From Schaalia hyovaginalis (GTDB lineage Bacteria > Actinomycetota > Actinomycetes > Actinomycetales > Actinomycetaceae): 64,000 nucleotides of DNA. The translations under genes were made by a program, and so were the position numbers. This document shows, in pieces, positions 54,248-62,247 of this stretch; position 1 is the stretch's first letter; every line of letters begins with the position of its first letter. A model generated the notes under the pieces. It was not told the DNA's origin. It did no database searches and saw nothing but the letters and a program-made list of their open reading frames with translations. The stretch covers positions 124,001 to 188,000 of the forward strand of contig NZ_JACHMK010000001.1 in assembly GCF_014208035.1 (NCBI RefSeq), in the 5' to 3' direction.

Positions 54248-54390
54248 GGGCCCCGCCCTCGGACGCCGTCCCTGTGACGCACTCTTCACCTCGCGGGGCG
54301 GCACCGATCTGCGGTGGGCCCGGAATCGTGAGAGGGTGGAAGCACGGCGGAACCTCCGCCGAAATCATTCCGTCAACGAAAGGGAGCCGC

Positions 54391-54648
54391 ATGGGAATCC
54401 TCGGCTACATCATCCTCGGCCTCGTCGTCGGCGCCATCGCGAAGGCCATCATGCCGGGTCGTGCGGGGGAGGGCTGGGGCTCGAACCTCGTCATCGGCGT
54501 CATCGGCGCGATCGTCGGCGGCTGGATCGGCAACTTCGTCTTCAACGTCGGCCTCGGCTCGTTCTGGAACCTCCGGACCTGGATCCTCTCGATCGTCGGT
54601 GCGATCGTCGTGCTCGCGATCTGGGGTGCGATCAAGGGCAGGAAGTGA
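54391..54648 (+). CDS. GlsB/YeaQ/YmgE-family membrane protein
   Basis: 85 residues with three hydrophobic segments: GILGYIILGLVVGAIAKAIM, SNLVIGVIGAIVGGWIGNFV and WILSIVGAIVVLAIWGAIKG. The PGRAGEGW loop after helix 1 is the family hallmark (transglycosylase-associated protein family). AAAGGGAG precedes the ATG. These small stress-induced membrane proteins have no firmly known mechanism. It is monocistronic with its own terminator. Confidence 0.92.
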   Translation: MGILGYIILGLVVGAIAKAIMPGRAGEGWGSNLVIGVIGAIVGGWIGNFVFNVGLGSFWNLRTWILSIVGAIVVLAIWGAIKGRK

Positions 54649-54663
54649 CCCTTCAGCGTTGAG

Positions 54664-54699
54664 GGGCGGCGGAAGGAGGGGTCCTTCCGCCGCCCTTTT
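54664..54699 (+). terminator. Terminator after the GlsB-like gene
   Basis: A perfect 14-bp stem GGGCGGCGGAAGGA with loop GGGG, followed by TTTT. Confidence 0.92.
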
Positions 54700-54789
54700 G
54701 CTCATCCGGCGACGGGTTCATTCCGCCGAGGGAGCGGTTGATCCGACCGAGTGCGAGAAGGGCCGGCGACAAGTCGGGCATTGGTGCGG

Positions 54790-54908
54790 GTGGCCGTGTC
54801 TGCAAGTCGGACACCCCCACGAGGCGGTGCGTCGACAAGTCGGTCATCCGCTGCCGTATATCGACCTTCAGAGGGCGTCAGGTTCTTCCAAAGTCCGAGT
54901 TGTTGCCG
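54790..54908. repeat. 119-bp intergenic repeat, copy 2, with extra CAACTCGGAC units
   Basis: Matches 53620-53738 with few changes. A further unit (GGCGACAAGTCGGGC) lies just before it, and two more inverted units follow to about 54980. The end of the copy overlaps the last codons of the minus-strand hydrolase gene. Confidence 0.9.
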
Positions 54909-56119
54909 GGGGTGCCTGGCCTGGTGTCCGAGTTGTTGCCGGGTGCCCTTCGCCCAGCGTCCGAGTCGCCGCCAGCGGAGGCCTCCGCGAGGCCCGAGTC
55001 GCCGCCAAAGCCCCCGCGCGCCCCGCGCAGCGTCGGACGGATGCGATGCAGGCCGATCGTTCCCACCCGCAGCAATGACTGAAGGATGAATCTGCGGGTC
55101 TCCGGGTCCATGCCCGCCAAGCGCGATCGGATCTCCGGGATGTTCCGCTGCCATGAATCCGCCAGATCATCGACCGTCGTGACCCCGGGAATCGTCACCA
55201 GCTCGTAGACCGCATTGATGAGGGCCTCCCGCTCCGCCTCGTCATGACGGGCCAACCACTCGGCGAGCGTCCCCTGAATATGCCTCGCATCGATGGTCAG
55301 GCCCTCAAGGCACTCGAAGTCCTCGCCGAGGATCACCCATGAGAACGGGTCGTGCTGCCAGGGGCCGACACGGGTCGAGCGCACGACGCCGTAAGGCACC
55401 GAATGGTCGAGGAACATCCCCACGACGGAGGACTGGGGAACGGTCATGTCGATCCGGTCGGCGATGGCGACGAATTCGGGACGCTCGAGCACGGATGGGA
55501 GGAAGCCGGGTCCATCATGCGAATACACCCGAAGAAGACGCTCTCCGAGGAGCTGCTGGTTGGCAGCGGCGGCTGCGATCGCAAGATTCCCGCCCTTCGA
55601 ATGACCTCCGACGAGGATCCTCGCCCTCGTGTCCGACGCGACCCGCCGGAGATAGCGGGCCGCCGCCTCCTGCGCGGGCACAGGGAAACGGAAGGTCATG
55701 TTGAAGTCCTCCTTCCACCCGACGAGCGTGCGGTCGGTCCCGCGGAAGGCCACGTAGACGAGGTCGTCGCCGAGGATGTAGGTCGCAGCGGCGAACTGCA
55801 TCTGCGCATCGGCATCGACCTCGTCGACGCAGCGGCACTGGACGAGGTCGCGGAATCGGGGGCTCGACCCCATCGCGAGGAGGAGGCGTTTCGACCTCTG
55901 CGGATCCCACAGGGGTGAGAAGTACGCGGGGAAGGCTTCAGCGCGCAGGAGCTCCTGGAAGCGCACTCCCTCGGCAGTCGCGGCCTCGGGAACGTCGCCG
56001 AGGACCCGCAAGTAGGAGGCCCAGGACAGGACGAGGGAATCGACCGGCGTGAAGGTTTCGAGGGCGAGCGGCTCGAAGGCGCGTTCGACGTAGTCGATGA
56101 GATCCTCGGTCTTGGCCAC
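54878..56119 (-). CDS. Mbeg1-like (DUF2974) alpha/beta hydrolase with repeat-derived C-terminus
   Basis: 413 residues, no signal peptide. The nucleophile elbow is ILVGGHSKGGNLAIAAAA (GHSKG) near residue 175; YVAFRGTD before it and HDGPGF and DHSVPYG after it fit the Mbeg1/DUF2974 lipase-like family. The last ~45 residues (GGDSGLAEASAGGDSDAGRR, then PGNNSDTRPGTPGNNSDFGR) are read from the dispersed CAACTCGGAC repeat DNA and are probably not part of the fold. Substrate unknown. It is monocistronic, between two repeat arrays. Confidence 0.82.
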   Translation of the reverse strand: MAKTEDLIDYVERAFEPLALETFTPVDSLVLSWASYLRVLGDVPEAATAEGVRFQELLRAEAFPAYFSPLWDPQRSKRLLLAMGSSPRFRDLVQCRCVDEVDADAQMQFAAATYILGDDLVYVAFRGTDRTLVGWKEDFNMTFRFPVPAQEAAARYLRRVASDTRARILVGGHSKGGNLAIAAAAANQQLLGERLLRVYSHDGPGFLPSVLERPEFVAIADRIDMTVPQSSVVGMFLDHSVPYGVVRSTRVGPWQHDPFSWVILGEDFECLEGLTIDARHIQGTLAEWLARHDEAEREALINAVYELVTIPGVTTVDDLADSWQRNIPEIRSRLAGMDPETRRFILQSLLRVGTIGLHRIRPTLRGARGGFGGDSGLAEASAGGDSDAGRRAPGNNSDTRPGTPGNNSDFGRT

Positions 56120-56208
56120 GGCTCCTCCTCGAATCGGGTCTGTGGAAAGACTAGGCCTGCGCGGATCGGGAGGTCTCGGGTATTGCCCGTCGCCCGGGGT
56201 TCAGCGGT

Positions 56209-56368
56209 CGGGTGGCGACAAGTCGGTCGGGGTCCGTCAGTCGGGTGGTAACAAGTCGGTCGGGACTCATCAGTCGGGTGGCAACAAGTCGGTCGGGACT
56301 CATCAGTCGGGTGGCAACAAGTCGGTCGGGACTCATCAGGCGGGTGGTGACAAGTCGGTCATTCTGGC
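56209..56368 (+). repeat. Tandem 33-bp array of CAACAAGTCGG repeats
   Basis: Five units of the type GG-CAACAAGTCGGTCGGGACTC followed by ATCAGTCGGGT, spaced by 33 bp; the outer units vary (GCGACAAG, GTGACAAG). There is no variable spacer, so this is not a CRISPR. Because 33 is a multiple of three the strand has a spurious open frame. Confidence 0.92.
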
Positions 56369-56404
56369 CTGAAATGAGGGGCTTCGGGCCCAAAAAGGGC
56401 TCAA

Positions 56405-56565
56405 ATGCTCGATTTGTCGCCGCAGGCAGTGCGGTGGGTGTCCGACTTGTTGTCAGGTTCGAAAGGTGGGTGTCCGACTTGTTGCCGGGCCTGAAAGGTG
56501 TCTGTCCGACTTGTTGCCGGGCCTGAAAGGTGTCTGTCCGACTTGTCGCCGGGTCCGAGAAGACT
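56405..56565 (-). repeat. Tandem 32-bp array of the same repeat, opposite orientation
   Basis: Five inverted units with core GTCCGACTTGTTGCCGGGCC, spaced about 32 bp by TGAAAGGTGTCT-type sequence. With the array at 56209 it forms a large inverted repeat of arrays facing each other. It lies just downstream of the PAP2 gene. Confidence 0.92.
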
Positions 56566-56600
56566 CCTGCTCGACCCGTCGCAGCAGTCGCGGAAACAGT

Positions 56601-57413
56601 TCAGGACGAGTGCGGCTGGAGGATCCCCGCCAGGACGAGCGACGCCCCCGCGCCGACCATCGCACCACCGACGACATCGCTCAACCAGTGGGCGCCCAAG
56701 TACACGCGAGTCGTGGCGATGAGGACGACGAGGCCGAGCGCCGCCAGGAGGATGAGCGCTCGTCGGACGGGCCTCGACCAGCGAACGAAGTCCTCGCGAA
56801 CAGCCCCCCGCCCGGAAGCGCCACCCGTCCCGGCCGAAGCCCCCGCCGGGGATTCGCCTCGGACGGGCGGCCGCGTCCATGCGAAGCGCGAGATCATGAG
56901 GATCGCAGCCGACACGGCGAGCGCCGCCGCAGCGGTCGTGTGCCCGGACGGGTAGGAGTGAGAGAGTTCGACGACGATCCGTTCGGGAAGGGCCGGCCGC
57001 ACCCTTTCGATGCCGTCCTTCGCAACGGCGGTGAAGGCCGAGGTGAGGGCCATCGACGCGGGGATGTACGCGCCGAACAGCGCGGAGCGTGACACGGCGC
57101 CGACGAGCGCACCGATGACGAGAGCCCCGATGACGGCGGTCGTCGGCGCGAAAAGGCCGGTCAGCGCCTCCATCACGGCAGTCGCGCCCGGACTCCGGTG
57201 GGCGACGAACCATTCGAGGACCCGCTGGTCGAGTTCCGCGATCGGCTTGAGCGTCACGAGGAGCCCGAGGACGAGGGCGACGAGGAGGAGGACGAGGCCG
57301 GAGGCGATGCGGATGGGCCCGAGGCTCACCTCGAAGGGCCTGAAGGCGGGGGGAGGCGGAGGATCGGAGGGGGCGTGAGCGCGTTCCTCGTCGCCCGGAT
57401 GCGTGCGGCTCAT
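56601..57413 (-). CDS. PAP2-family phosphatase, membrane-bound
   Basis: 270 residues with about six membrane helices. All three PAP2 motifs are present: KDGIERVRP (KxxxxxxRP), SHSYPSGHTTA (PSGH) and TTRVYLGAHWLSDVVGG (SRxxxxxHxxxD, with Thr for Ser). A Pro-rich N-terminus and a Gly/Ala-rich loop between the second and third motif are extra. The family dephosphorylates lipid phosphates such as undecaprenyl pyrophosphate or phosphatidic acid. It overlaps the YchJ-like gene by 4 nt, so the two share a transcript. Confidence 0.9.
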   Translation of the reverse strand: MSRTHPGDEERAHAPSDPPPPPAFRPFEVSLGPIRIASGLVLLLVALVLGLLVTLKPIAELDQRVLEWFVAHRSPGATAVMEALTGLFAPTTAVIGALVIGALVGAVSRSALFGAYIPASMALTSAFTAVAKDGIERVRPALPERIVVELSHSYPSGHTTAAAALAVSAAILMISRFAWTRPPVRGESPAGASAGTGGASGRGAVREDFVRWSRPVRRALILLAALGLVVLIATTRVYLGAHWLSDVVGGAMVGAGASLVLAGILQPHSS

Positions 57414-57814
57414 CCGACCTCGCCGTCCACGTAGAACCAGCGCCCCGCCCTCCGCGCGAATCGCGAACGCTCCCGGAGGCTCCCGGCGCGGCCCTGATGA
57501 TCCTGGAAGTACGCCTCGAATTCGACGACGCCCTCCTCATCGTCCGCGCCGCCCTGGGCGAGGGCGAGGATCCGCAGGCCCTCCCACGTGATCGTCGGAT
57601 CGGAGAAGGGCGGGGCCGGCCGGGTCTTCGGATGCCAGGATCGGAACAGGTGGTCCTCGTCGCCCACCGCGAAGGCCGTGTAGCGCGACCTCATGAGCGC
57701 GAGGGCGGTGGGCGCGGGTTCGCCTTCGAGGAAGGGGAAGCAGCACGAGCCGAAGGGGGCGCCGGAACCGCAGGGGCACCCGTCCTCGGATCGTGGCATC
57801 TGGGCGTAGGGCAT
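57410..57814 (-). CDS. YchJ/UPF0225-family protein with SEC-C motif
   Basis: 134 residues. The N-terminal zinc-binding SEC-C motif is CPCGSGAPFGSCCFPFLEGE. The UPF0225 core follows: ALMRSRYTAFAVGDEDHLFRSWHPKTRP, then GVVEFEAYFQ and RFARRAGRWFYVDGE. Its function is unknown; it has the NTF2-like fold of the family. Overlap of ATGA with the PAP2 gene downstream. Confidence 0.92.
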   Translation of the reverse strand: MPYAQMPRSEDGCPCGSGAPFGSCCFPFLEGEPAPTALALMRSRYTAFAVGDEDHLFRSWHPKTRPAPPFSDPTITWEGLRILALAQGGADDEEGVVEFEAYFQDHQGRAGSLRERSRFARRAGRWFYVDGEVG

Positions 57815-57845
57815 GGTCGCAGCCTATCGGCTCTCAGGCCTTAGC

Positions 57846-57965
57846 TTCGCACCCGCCTCAAGCGCGGATCCTTCTCGTTTGGACCTGGGCTTGCCTCCGC
57901 CTCAAGCGCGGATCACGAACGGCTGGACCCGGGCTTGCCCCGCCTCAAGCAGGGTCCGCACTCGC
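57846..57965. repeat. Imperfect tandem repeat CGCCTCAAGCGCGGATC
   Basis: Three units at about 50-bp spacing: CCGCCTCAAGCGCGGATC twice and CCGCCTCAAGCAGGGTCC once, with TGGACC-GGGCTTGCC between them. It lies between the YchJ gene and the 3' end of the galactosidase gene. Confidence 0.75.
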
Positions 57966-57999
57966 CCGGACCTCGACTCATACCCGCCCGGATCGTGGC

Positions 58000-60249
58000 T
58001 CACGCGGGCGCGGCGACGACGACCCCGCTCCTCGGACTCACTTCGATCCCGTCCTCGACGGAGCGACCCGAGAGGAGCTCGGTCCCCCTCACCCCGCGCA
58101 CCCTCACCGAGGCGTCGGAGTGGTTGAGGAGGAAGAGGAAGTCCCCGCGCCGGCAGGCCTCCACGCCATCGGGGAGGCCCACCATCACGGGCGCGGCCCC
58201 CGCCCGCCCGGCGAGAAGGTCGAAGAGGGCACGCGCGGTGACATCGTCGAGATGACAGGCGAGATACCAGGCGGCTCCCCCTGAAGCGAACATGCGTCGC
58301 GTCAAGGCGGGCATCCCGGCGAGATCGGCTCCGCCTTCGGACTCATCGAAGACCGCGACCGCATCGACGTCGGGGGGCAGGCCGTCGGCCCGGGTGAAGG
58401 CGCGCGCCTCGCCCCCGGCATCGCCGCAGCCCCCGTTCTCCGCCCCGGCATCGGATCGGCCGTAGCCGACGAGCTCCTCCGCCCACATGCCGCATCGGGC
58501 GCGGGCGTCAGGACCGGCCAGCGCGCTGAGCCGATCGGCCAGATCTTCCGAGCAGATCCGAAGGCCGATCGAGGTGCACGCGGCAGGAGCGCCGACCGCC
58601 CTCGTGATGCGCGAAACCGCGGACGCCGGACCCGAAGGCGAATCGAAGTCCCCGCGCACGGGCCCCGTCAGAGCCGCATGATCGGCGACCGCGACGCCGA
58701 GGAGCCCCCGGGCGCTCCCGAGATACCCTCCGAGGATCGCATGAGCGGACTCGTCGACGACACCGCTCGGCCCGACGACGAGGACCTGGGCGCCGCCCTG
58801 CGCAGCGGCCGCAAGGGCGTCCGTGAGAGCGGGACGATCGATGAAGACGCCGGGGACGATGACGAGCGAATAGCCGGACAGATCCGCCTCGGGGCCCACC
58901 AGGTCCACCTGATACCCGGCCTCCCAGGCCGTGCGATGCCAGTGCCGGGCCAATGCGAAGAGGGGCTCCGCGGGCTCCTCAGTCGGACCGATCGAAGCGG
59001 CCCGCGCCCACTCCGACTCCCAGTCGACGACGATCGCGATCCCCGCCTCGGTCCGGGCGCCCACCACCGGTCCCAGCCGCGACAGGGCCCGACCGGTCTC
59101 AAGGACCTCGTCCCAGGTGCGCGAAACAGCGCCCGCGTGCGGGATCATCCCCGAGTGGAAGGTCTCCGCCCCCGCCCTCGACTGGCGCCACTGGAACTGG
59201 AGGACCGCATCGGCGCCATGGGCGAGCCGGGACAGCGACCACAGGAGGAACTGGCCGGGCCGCTTCGGCGAATTCCTCGACCGCCACTGGATCGCACCGG
59301 GGGCCTGCTCCATGAGGATCCACGGCGCCCCGCCGCCCAGGCCCCTCATGAGGTCGCCCGCGAAGGCGATCTCATGAGCCGCGAGGGGATCGGCCGGATC
59401 CGGGTAGGAGTCGTCCGCGACGACGTCCACGCACTCCGCCCACTTCCGGTAGTCGAGGACGGGGAAGGCGCCCATGAAGTTCGTCGTGATCGGGCGCGTC
59501 GAATGAGCGCGGATCACGGCGGCCTCGGCCTCGAAGAGGGAGCGGAAGGAGTCGTCCGTGAAGCGCCGCCAGTCCAGGACCTGCGAGGGGTTCGGGAAGC
59601 TCGGCATGGCCGAGGGCGGGCTCACCTGCGCGAAGGAGGTGTAGCGCTGCGACCAGAAGTCCGTCCCCCAGGCGCGGTTGAGGGCCTCGATCGACGAGTA
59701 CCGGGCCTCGAGCCAGGCCCTGAAGGCCTCTTTCGACTCCTCGGAGAAGCACTCGCGGACATGGCAGGCGAACTCGTTGCCCACGTGCCACAGGACGAGC
59801 GCCGGATGATCCCCGAAACGGTCGGCCAGTCGATCGACGAGGGCGAGGGCGGCTGTGCGATAAGCGGTCGAGTTCGGGGAATACTGCTGACGGGACCCGA
59901 AGCCGAGGCGCACGCCGCGCGCATCGACCGGCAGGGACTCCGGATGGTTGAGGGCCATCCACACGGGAGGCGAGGCGGTCCCCGTCGCCAGATCCACCCC
60001 GATGCCCGCCGCGTGAAGACGGTCGAGGATCCCCTCGAGCCAGTCGAGCTCGTAGCGGCCCTCCTCCGGTTCGAGGCGCGACCAGGAGAAGACGCCGAGC
60101 GTCACCAGGGTGACGCCGGCCTCGCGCATCTTCGCGATGTCCTCGTCGAGGATCGCATCCGCATCTGCATCGGCGAACCACTGCTCGGGGTTCCAGTCGC
60201 CGCCGTAGGCGGGCGTCGTGAAACGGACGGAGCGGGGCCCTCGGCTCAT
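58000..60249 (-). CDS. Glycoside hydrolase family 42 beta-galactosidase
   Basis: 749 residues from the ATG at 60249. The N-terminal TIM barrel starts FTTPAYGGDWNPEQWFADAD. The acid/base Glu is in VLWHVGNEFACHVREC and the nucleophile Glu in APWILMEQAPGAIQW. A trimerisation domain (SGYSLVIVPGVFIDRPALTD) and C-terminal beta domain follow. It has no signal peptide and works in the cytoplasm on imported galactosides. It is the last gene of an operon with a two-permease importer and a binding protein. Start codons further upstream belong to a shadow frame over the permease. Confidence 0.93.
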   Translation of the reverse strand: MSRGPRSVRFTTPAYGGDWNPEQWFADADADAILDEDIAKMREAGVTLVTLGVFSWSRLEPEEGRYELDWLEGILDRLHAAGIGVDLATGTASPPVWMALNHPESLPVDARGVRLGFGSRQQYSPNSTAYRTAALALVDRLADRFGDHPALVLWHVGNEFACHVRECFSEESKEAFRAWLEARYSSIEALNRAWGTDFWSQRYTSFAQVSPPSAMPSFPNPSQVLDWRRFTDDSFRSLFEAEAAVIRAHSTRPITTNFMGAFPVLDYRKWAECVDVVADDSYPDPADPLAAHEIAFAGDLMRGLGGGAPWILMEQAPGAIQWRSRNSPKRPGQFLLWSLSRLAHGADAVLQFQWRQSRAGAETFHSGMIPHAGAVSRTWDEVLETGRALSRLGPVVGARTEAGIAIVVDWESEWARAASIGPTEEPAEPLFALARHWHRTAWEAGYQVDLVGPEADLSGYSLVIVPGVFIDRPALTDALAAAAQGGAQVLVVGPSGVVDESAHAILGGYLGSARGLLGVAVADHAALTGPVRGDFDSPSGPASAVSRITRAVGAPAACTSIGLRICSEDLADRLSALAGPDARARCGMWAEELVGYGRSDAGAENGGCGDAGGEARAFTRADGLPPDVDAVAVFDESEGGADLAGMPALTRRMFASGGAAWYLACHLDDVTARALFDLLAGRAGAAPVMVGLPDGVEACRRGDFLFLLNHSDASVRVRGVRGTELLSGRSVEDGIEVSPRSGVVVAAPA

Positions 60250-60254
60250 CCGCG

Positions 60255-61190
60255 TCAGCCCTTCACCGAACCGGCCGCGAGACCCGCCTGCCAGTACCGC
60301 TGGAGCCCGAGGAACAGGGCGATGAGGGGCACGACCCCGAGGAGCGCGCCCATCATGACGGCCCCCTTCTCGGGGTTGAAGTAGCTCATCATGCCGTACA
60401 GGCCCAGGGTGACGGGCTTGATCTCCGGGGAGGAGACCATCATGAGGGGCAGGAGGAAGTTGTTCCAGGTCGCGACGAAGATGAAGAGGAAGATCGTCAC
60501 CATCGCCGGCGCGAGGAGGCGCAGGACGATCGTGAAGAAGATCCTCGCCTCGGAGGCGCCGTCGATGCGGGCGGCCTCGATGAGCTCCTTCGGGACGGAG
60601 GAGTCGGCGTAGACGCGCCCGAGGAAGACGCCGAAGGGGGAGACGCACGAGGGGATGATGATCGCCCACATCGTGTTCGTCAGTCCGATCCCGTGGAACA
60701 CGATGTACAGGGGGATCGTCAGCAGCGCGACCGGCATGAGGAGGCCGCCCATGATGAAGGCCATTGTGATGTTCTTGCCGGGGAAGGCGAACTTCGCGAG
60801 GGCGTAGCCCGCGGCGACGGAGACGAGCGTGCCGAAAGCCGCGGCGGTGCTCGAATAGAGGAGGGAATTGCCGACCCACCGCCAGAAGAGGCCCTGGGTC
60901 CAGCTCATGAGCTTCGAGTAGTTCTCGGTGAGCTGGATGTCGTCGGCGAACCAGAATCCGGGCGAGGAGACGAGGCCCGGATTCGACTTCGTCATCGAGA
61001 ACATCACCCACACGATCGGGGCGAGGAAGTAGAGGAGGGTGACGACGAGGACGACGAGGGTGATCGTCCTGGCCGCAGTCGAGGGGGCGATCGACCTCGG
61101 CGGCATTCCCTCGGCGGAGGCGAGGTATTCGCGGCCGTCTGCGAGACGGGCCGTGCTCCGGCGCGAGCGGGCGGATGACGAGGTGCTCAT
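60255..61190 (-). CDS. ABC sugar transporter permease (MalG/LacG type)
   Basis: 311 residues from ATG 61190 with AGGAGG upstream. The cytoplasmic N-terminus (about 40 residues) is followed by six hydrophobic segments, the first TITLVVLVVTLLYFLAPIVW. The EAA loop that contacts the ATPase is ELIEAARIDGASEARIFFTI. It overlaps the first permease by 4 nt and lies 5 bp before the galactosidase gene. No ATPase gene is in the cluster, so a shared MsiK-like ATPase is likely. Confidence 0.93.
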   Translation of the reverse strand: MSTSSSARSRRSTARLADGREYLASAEGMPPRSIAPSTAARTITLVVLVVTLLYFLAPIVWVMFSMTKSNPGLVSSPGFWFADDIQLTENYSKLMSWTQGLFWRWVGNSLLYSSTAAAFGTLVSVAAGYALAKFAFPGKNITMAFIMGGLLMPVALLTIPLYIVFHGIGLTNTMWAIIIPSCVSPFGVFLGRVYADSSVPKELIEAARIDGASEARIFFTIVLRLLAPAMVTIFLFIFVATWNNFLLPLMMVSSPEIKPVTLGLYGMMSYFNPEKGAVMMGALLGVVPLIALFLGLQRYWQAGLAAGSVKG

Positions 61191-62128
61191 CGGAGGGTCC
61201 TCCTCTGGGCGAAGGCGTAGATGACGGCGAGGGCTCCGGCGATGATCGCCATGAGGATCGAGATCGCGGAGGCGGGCCCGTCGCCGCCGGGCGAGATCTG
61301 CCCGAACATCGTGTAATAGGCCATCATCATCGGCGTGTAGCTCGTCCCCATCCACGTGTTCGAGGAGTACATGACCGAGGGCTCGTTGAACAGCTGAATC
61401 GTCCCGATGATCGACAGGAGCACGGCGAGCATCGCCGCGCCCGAGACCAGCGGGACCTTCACGTGCCGGACGATCTGCCAGCCGGAGGCGCCGTCGAGGC
61501 GGGCGGCCTCGTAGAGCTCGTGGGGGATCGCCTGGAGGGCCGCGAGGAAGATCAGCATGTTGTAGCCCGTGTAGGTCCAGGTCGTCATGTTCGCCATCGA
61601 GGCGAGGATCGGCCAGCCCTTCGCCATGAAATCCGGGTTGAGTCCGAGGGGGGCGAGCATCTGCGTGATCGGCGAGAGTTCGGGCGTGTAGATGTAGAGC
61701 CACACCATCGCAGCGACGATGCCGGGGATCGCGAAGGGCAGGAAGTTGCCGAGGCGGAAGATCGTGTTGTGCTTGACGAGGTAGGAATCGAGCACGAGGG
61801 CGAGGGCGAGGGCGGCGAGGATCATGACGGGGATCTGGAAGGCCGCGTAGACGATGACGCGCCCCATGCCCGACCAGAAGTCGGGATTCGTGGCCGCGTA
61901 GACGAAATTGTCGAATCCGACGAAGGTCGTCTTCAGGTCCCCGCCCCCGTAGAGGCCGCCGCCCTCGGCGACTTCGCGGTAGAAGGACTGGCGGATGGCG
62001 ACGAGGATCGGAATGGCGAAGACGAGGAGGAAGAGCACGAAGAAGGGGGCCATGAAGGCCCAACCGGTCAGCGCCTCATGACGTTCGCGAGTTTTCCTGT
62101 TCCGCGGCGCCGGGGTCGATTTCGACAT
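61187..62128 (-). CDS. ABC sugar transporter permease (MalF/LacF type)
   Basis: 313 residues with six membrane segments (first WAFMAPFFVLFLLVFAIPIL). The EAA loop is ELYEAARLDGASGWQIVRHV. It pairs with the following permease, overlapping by 4 nt. A large hairpin separates it from the binding-protein gene upstream, which probably lowers permease expression relative to the binding protein. Confidence 0.93.
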   Translation of the reverse strand: MSKSTPAPRNRKTRERHEALTGWAFMAPFFVLFLLVFAIPILVAIRQSFYREVAEGGGLYGGGDLKTTFVGFDNFVYAATNPDFWSGMGRVIVYAAFQIPVMILAALALALVLDSYLVKHNTIFRLGNFLPFAIPGIVAAMVWLYIYTPELSPITQMLAPLGLNPDFMAKGWPILASMANMTTWTYTGYNMLIFLAALQAIPHELYEAARLDGASGWQIVRHVKVPLVSGAAMLAVLLSIIGTIQLFNEPSVMYSSNTWMGTSYTPMMMAYYTMFGQISPGGDGPASAISILMAIIAGALAVIYAFAQRRTLR

Positions 62129-62195
62129 GGGTATCGCCTCGTGGATGTGGGGGTGGCAGGGGGGCGGCCGGGCGGCGTCGTTCGACTCCCGGCCC

Positions 62196-62238
62196 GAGCA
62201 AGGGGTCCCCCACGGGTGACGCAGGGGACCCCTTGCTC
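62196..62238 (-). terminator. 15-bp intercistronic hairpin between binding protein and permease genes
   Basis: GAGCAAGGGGTCCCC and its perfect complement enclose 13 nt. It begins about 10 bp after the binding-protein stop and lies about 70 bp before the permease start. No T run is seen, so partial termination or 3'-end protection of the binding-protein mRNA is likely. Confidence 0.8.
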
Positions 62239-62247
62239 ATGAGCGCG

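Noticed and set aside
56097..56372. Plus-strand frame encoding GGNKSVGTHQS repeats
   Set aside because: Exists only because the repeat unit is 33 bp; the same repeat elsewhere is non-coding.
56209..56565. CRISPR array
   Set aside because: Units are 32-33 bp with no unique spacers and no cas genes; the arrays run in opposite directions.
58000..61011. Beta-galactosidase of 1003 residues
   Set aside because: The first ~254 residues are a shadow over the permease gene; GH42 enzymes start as at 60249.
60255..62063. Permease fused to a long Arg-rich N-terminus
   Set aside because: The extension is antisense-type shadow coding within the other permease; start at 61190 has AGGAGG and a normal length.
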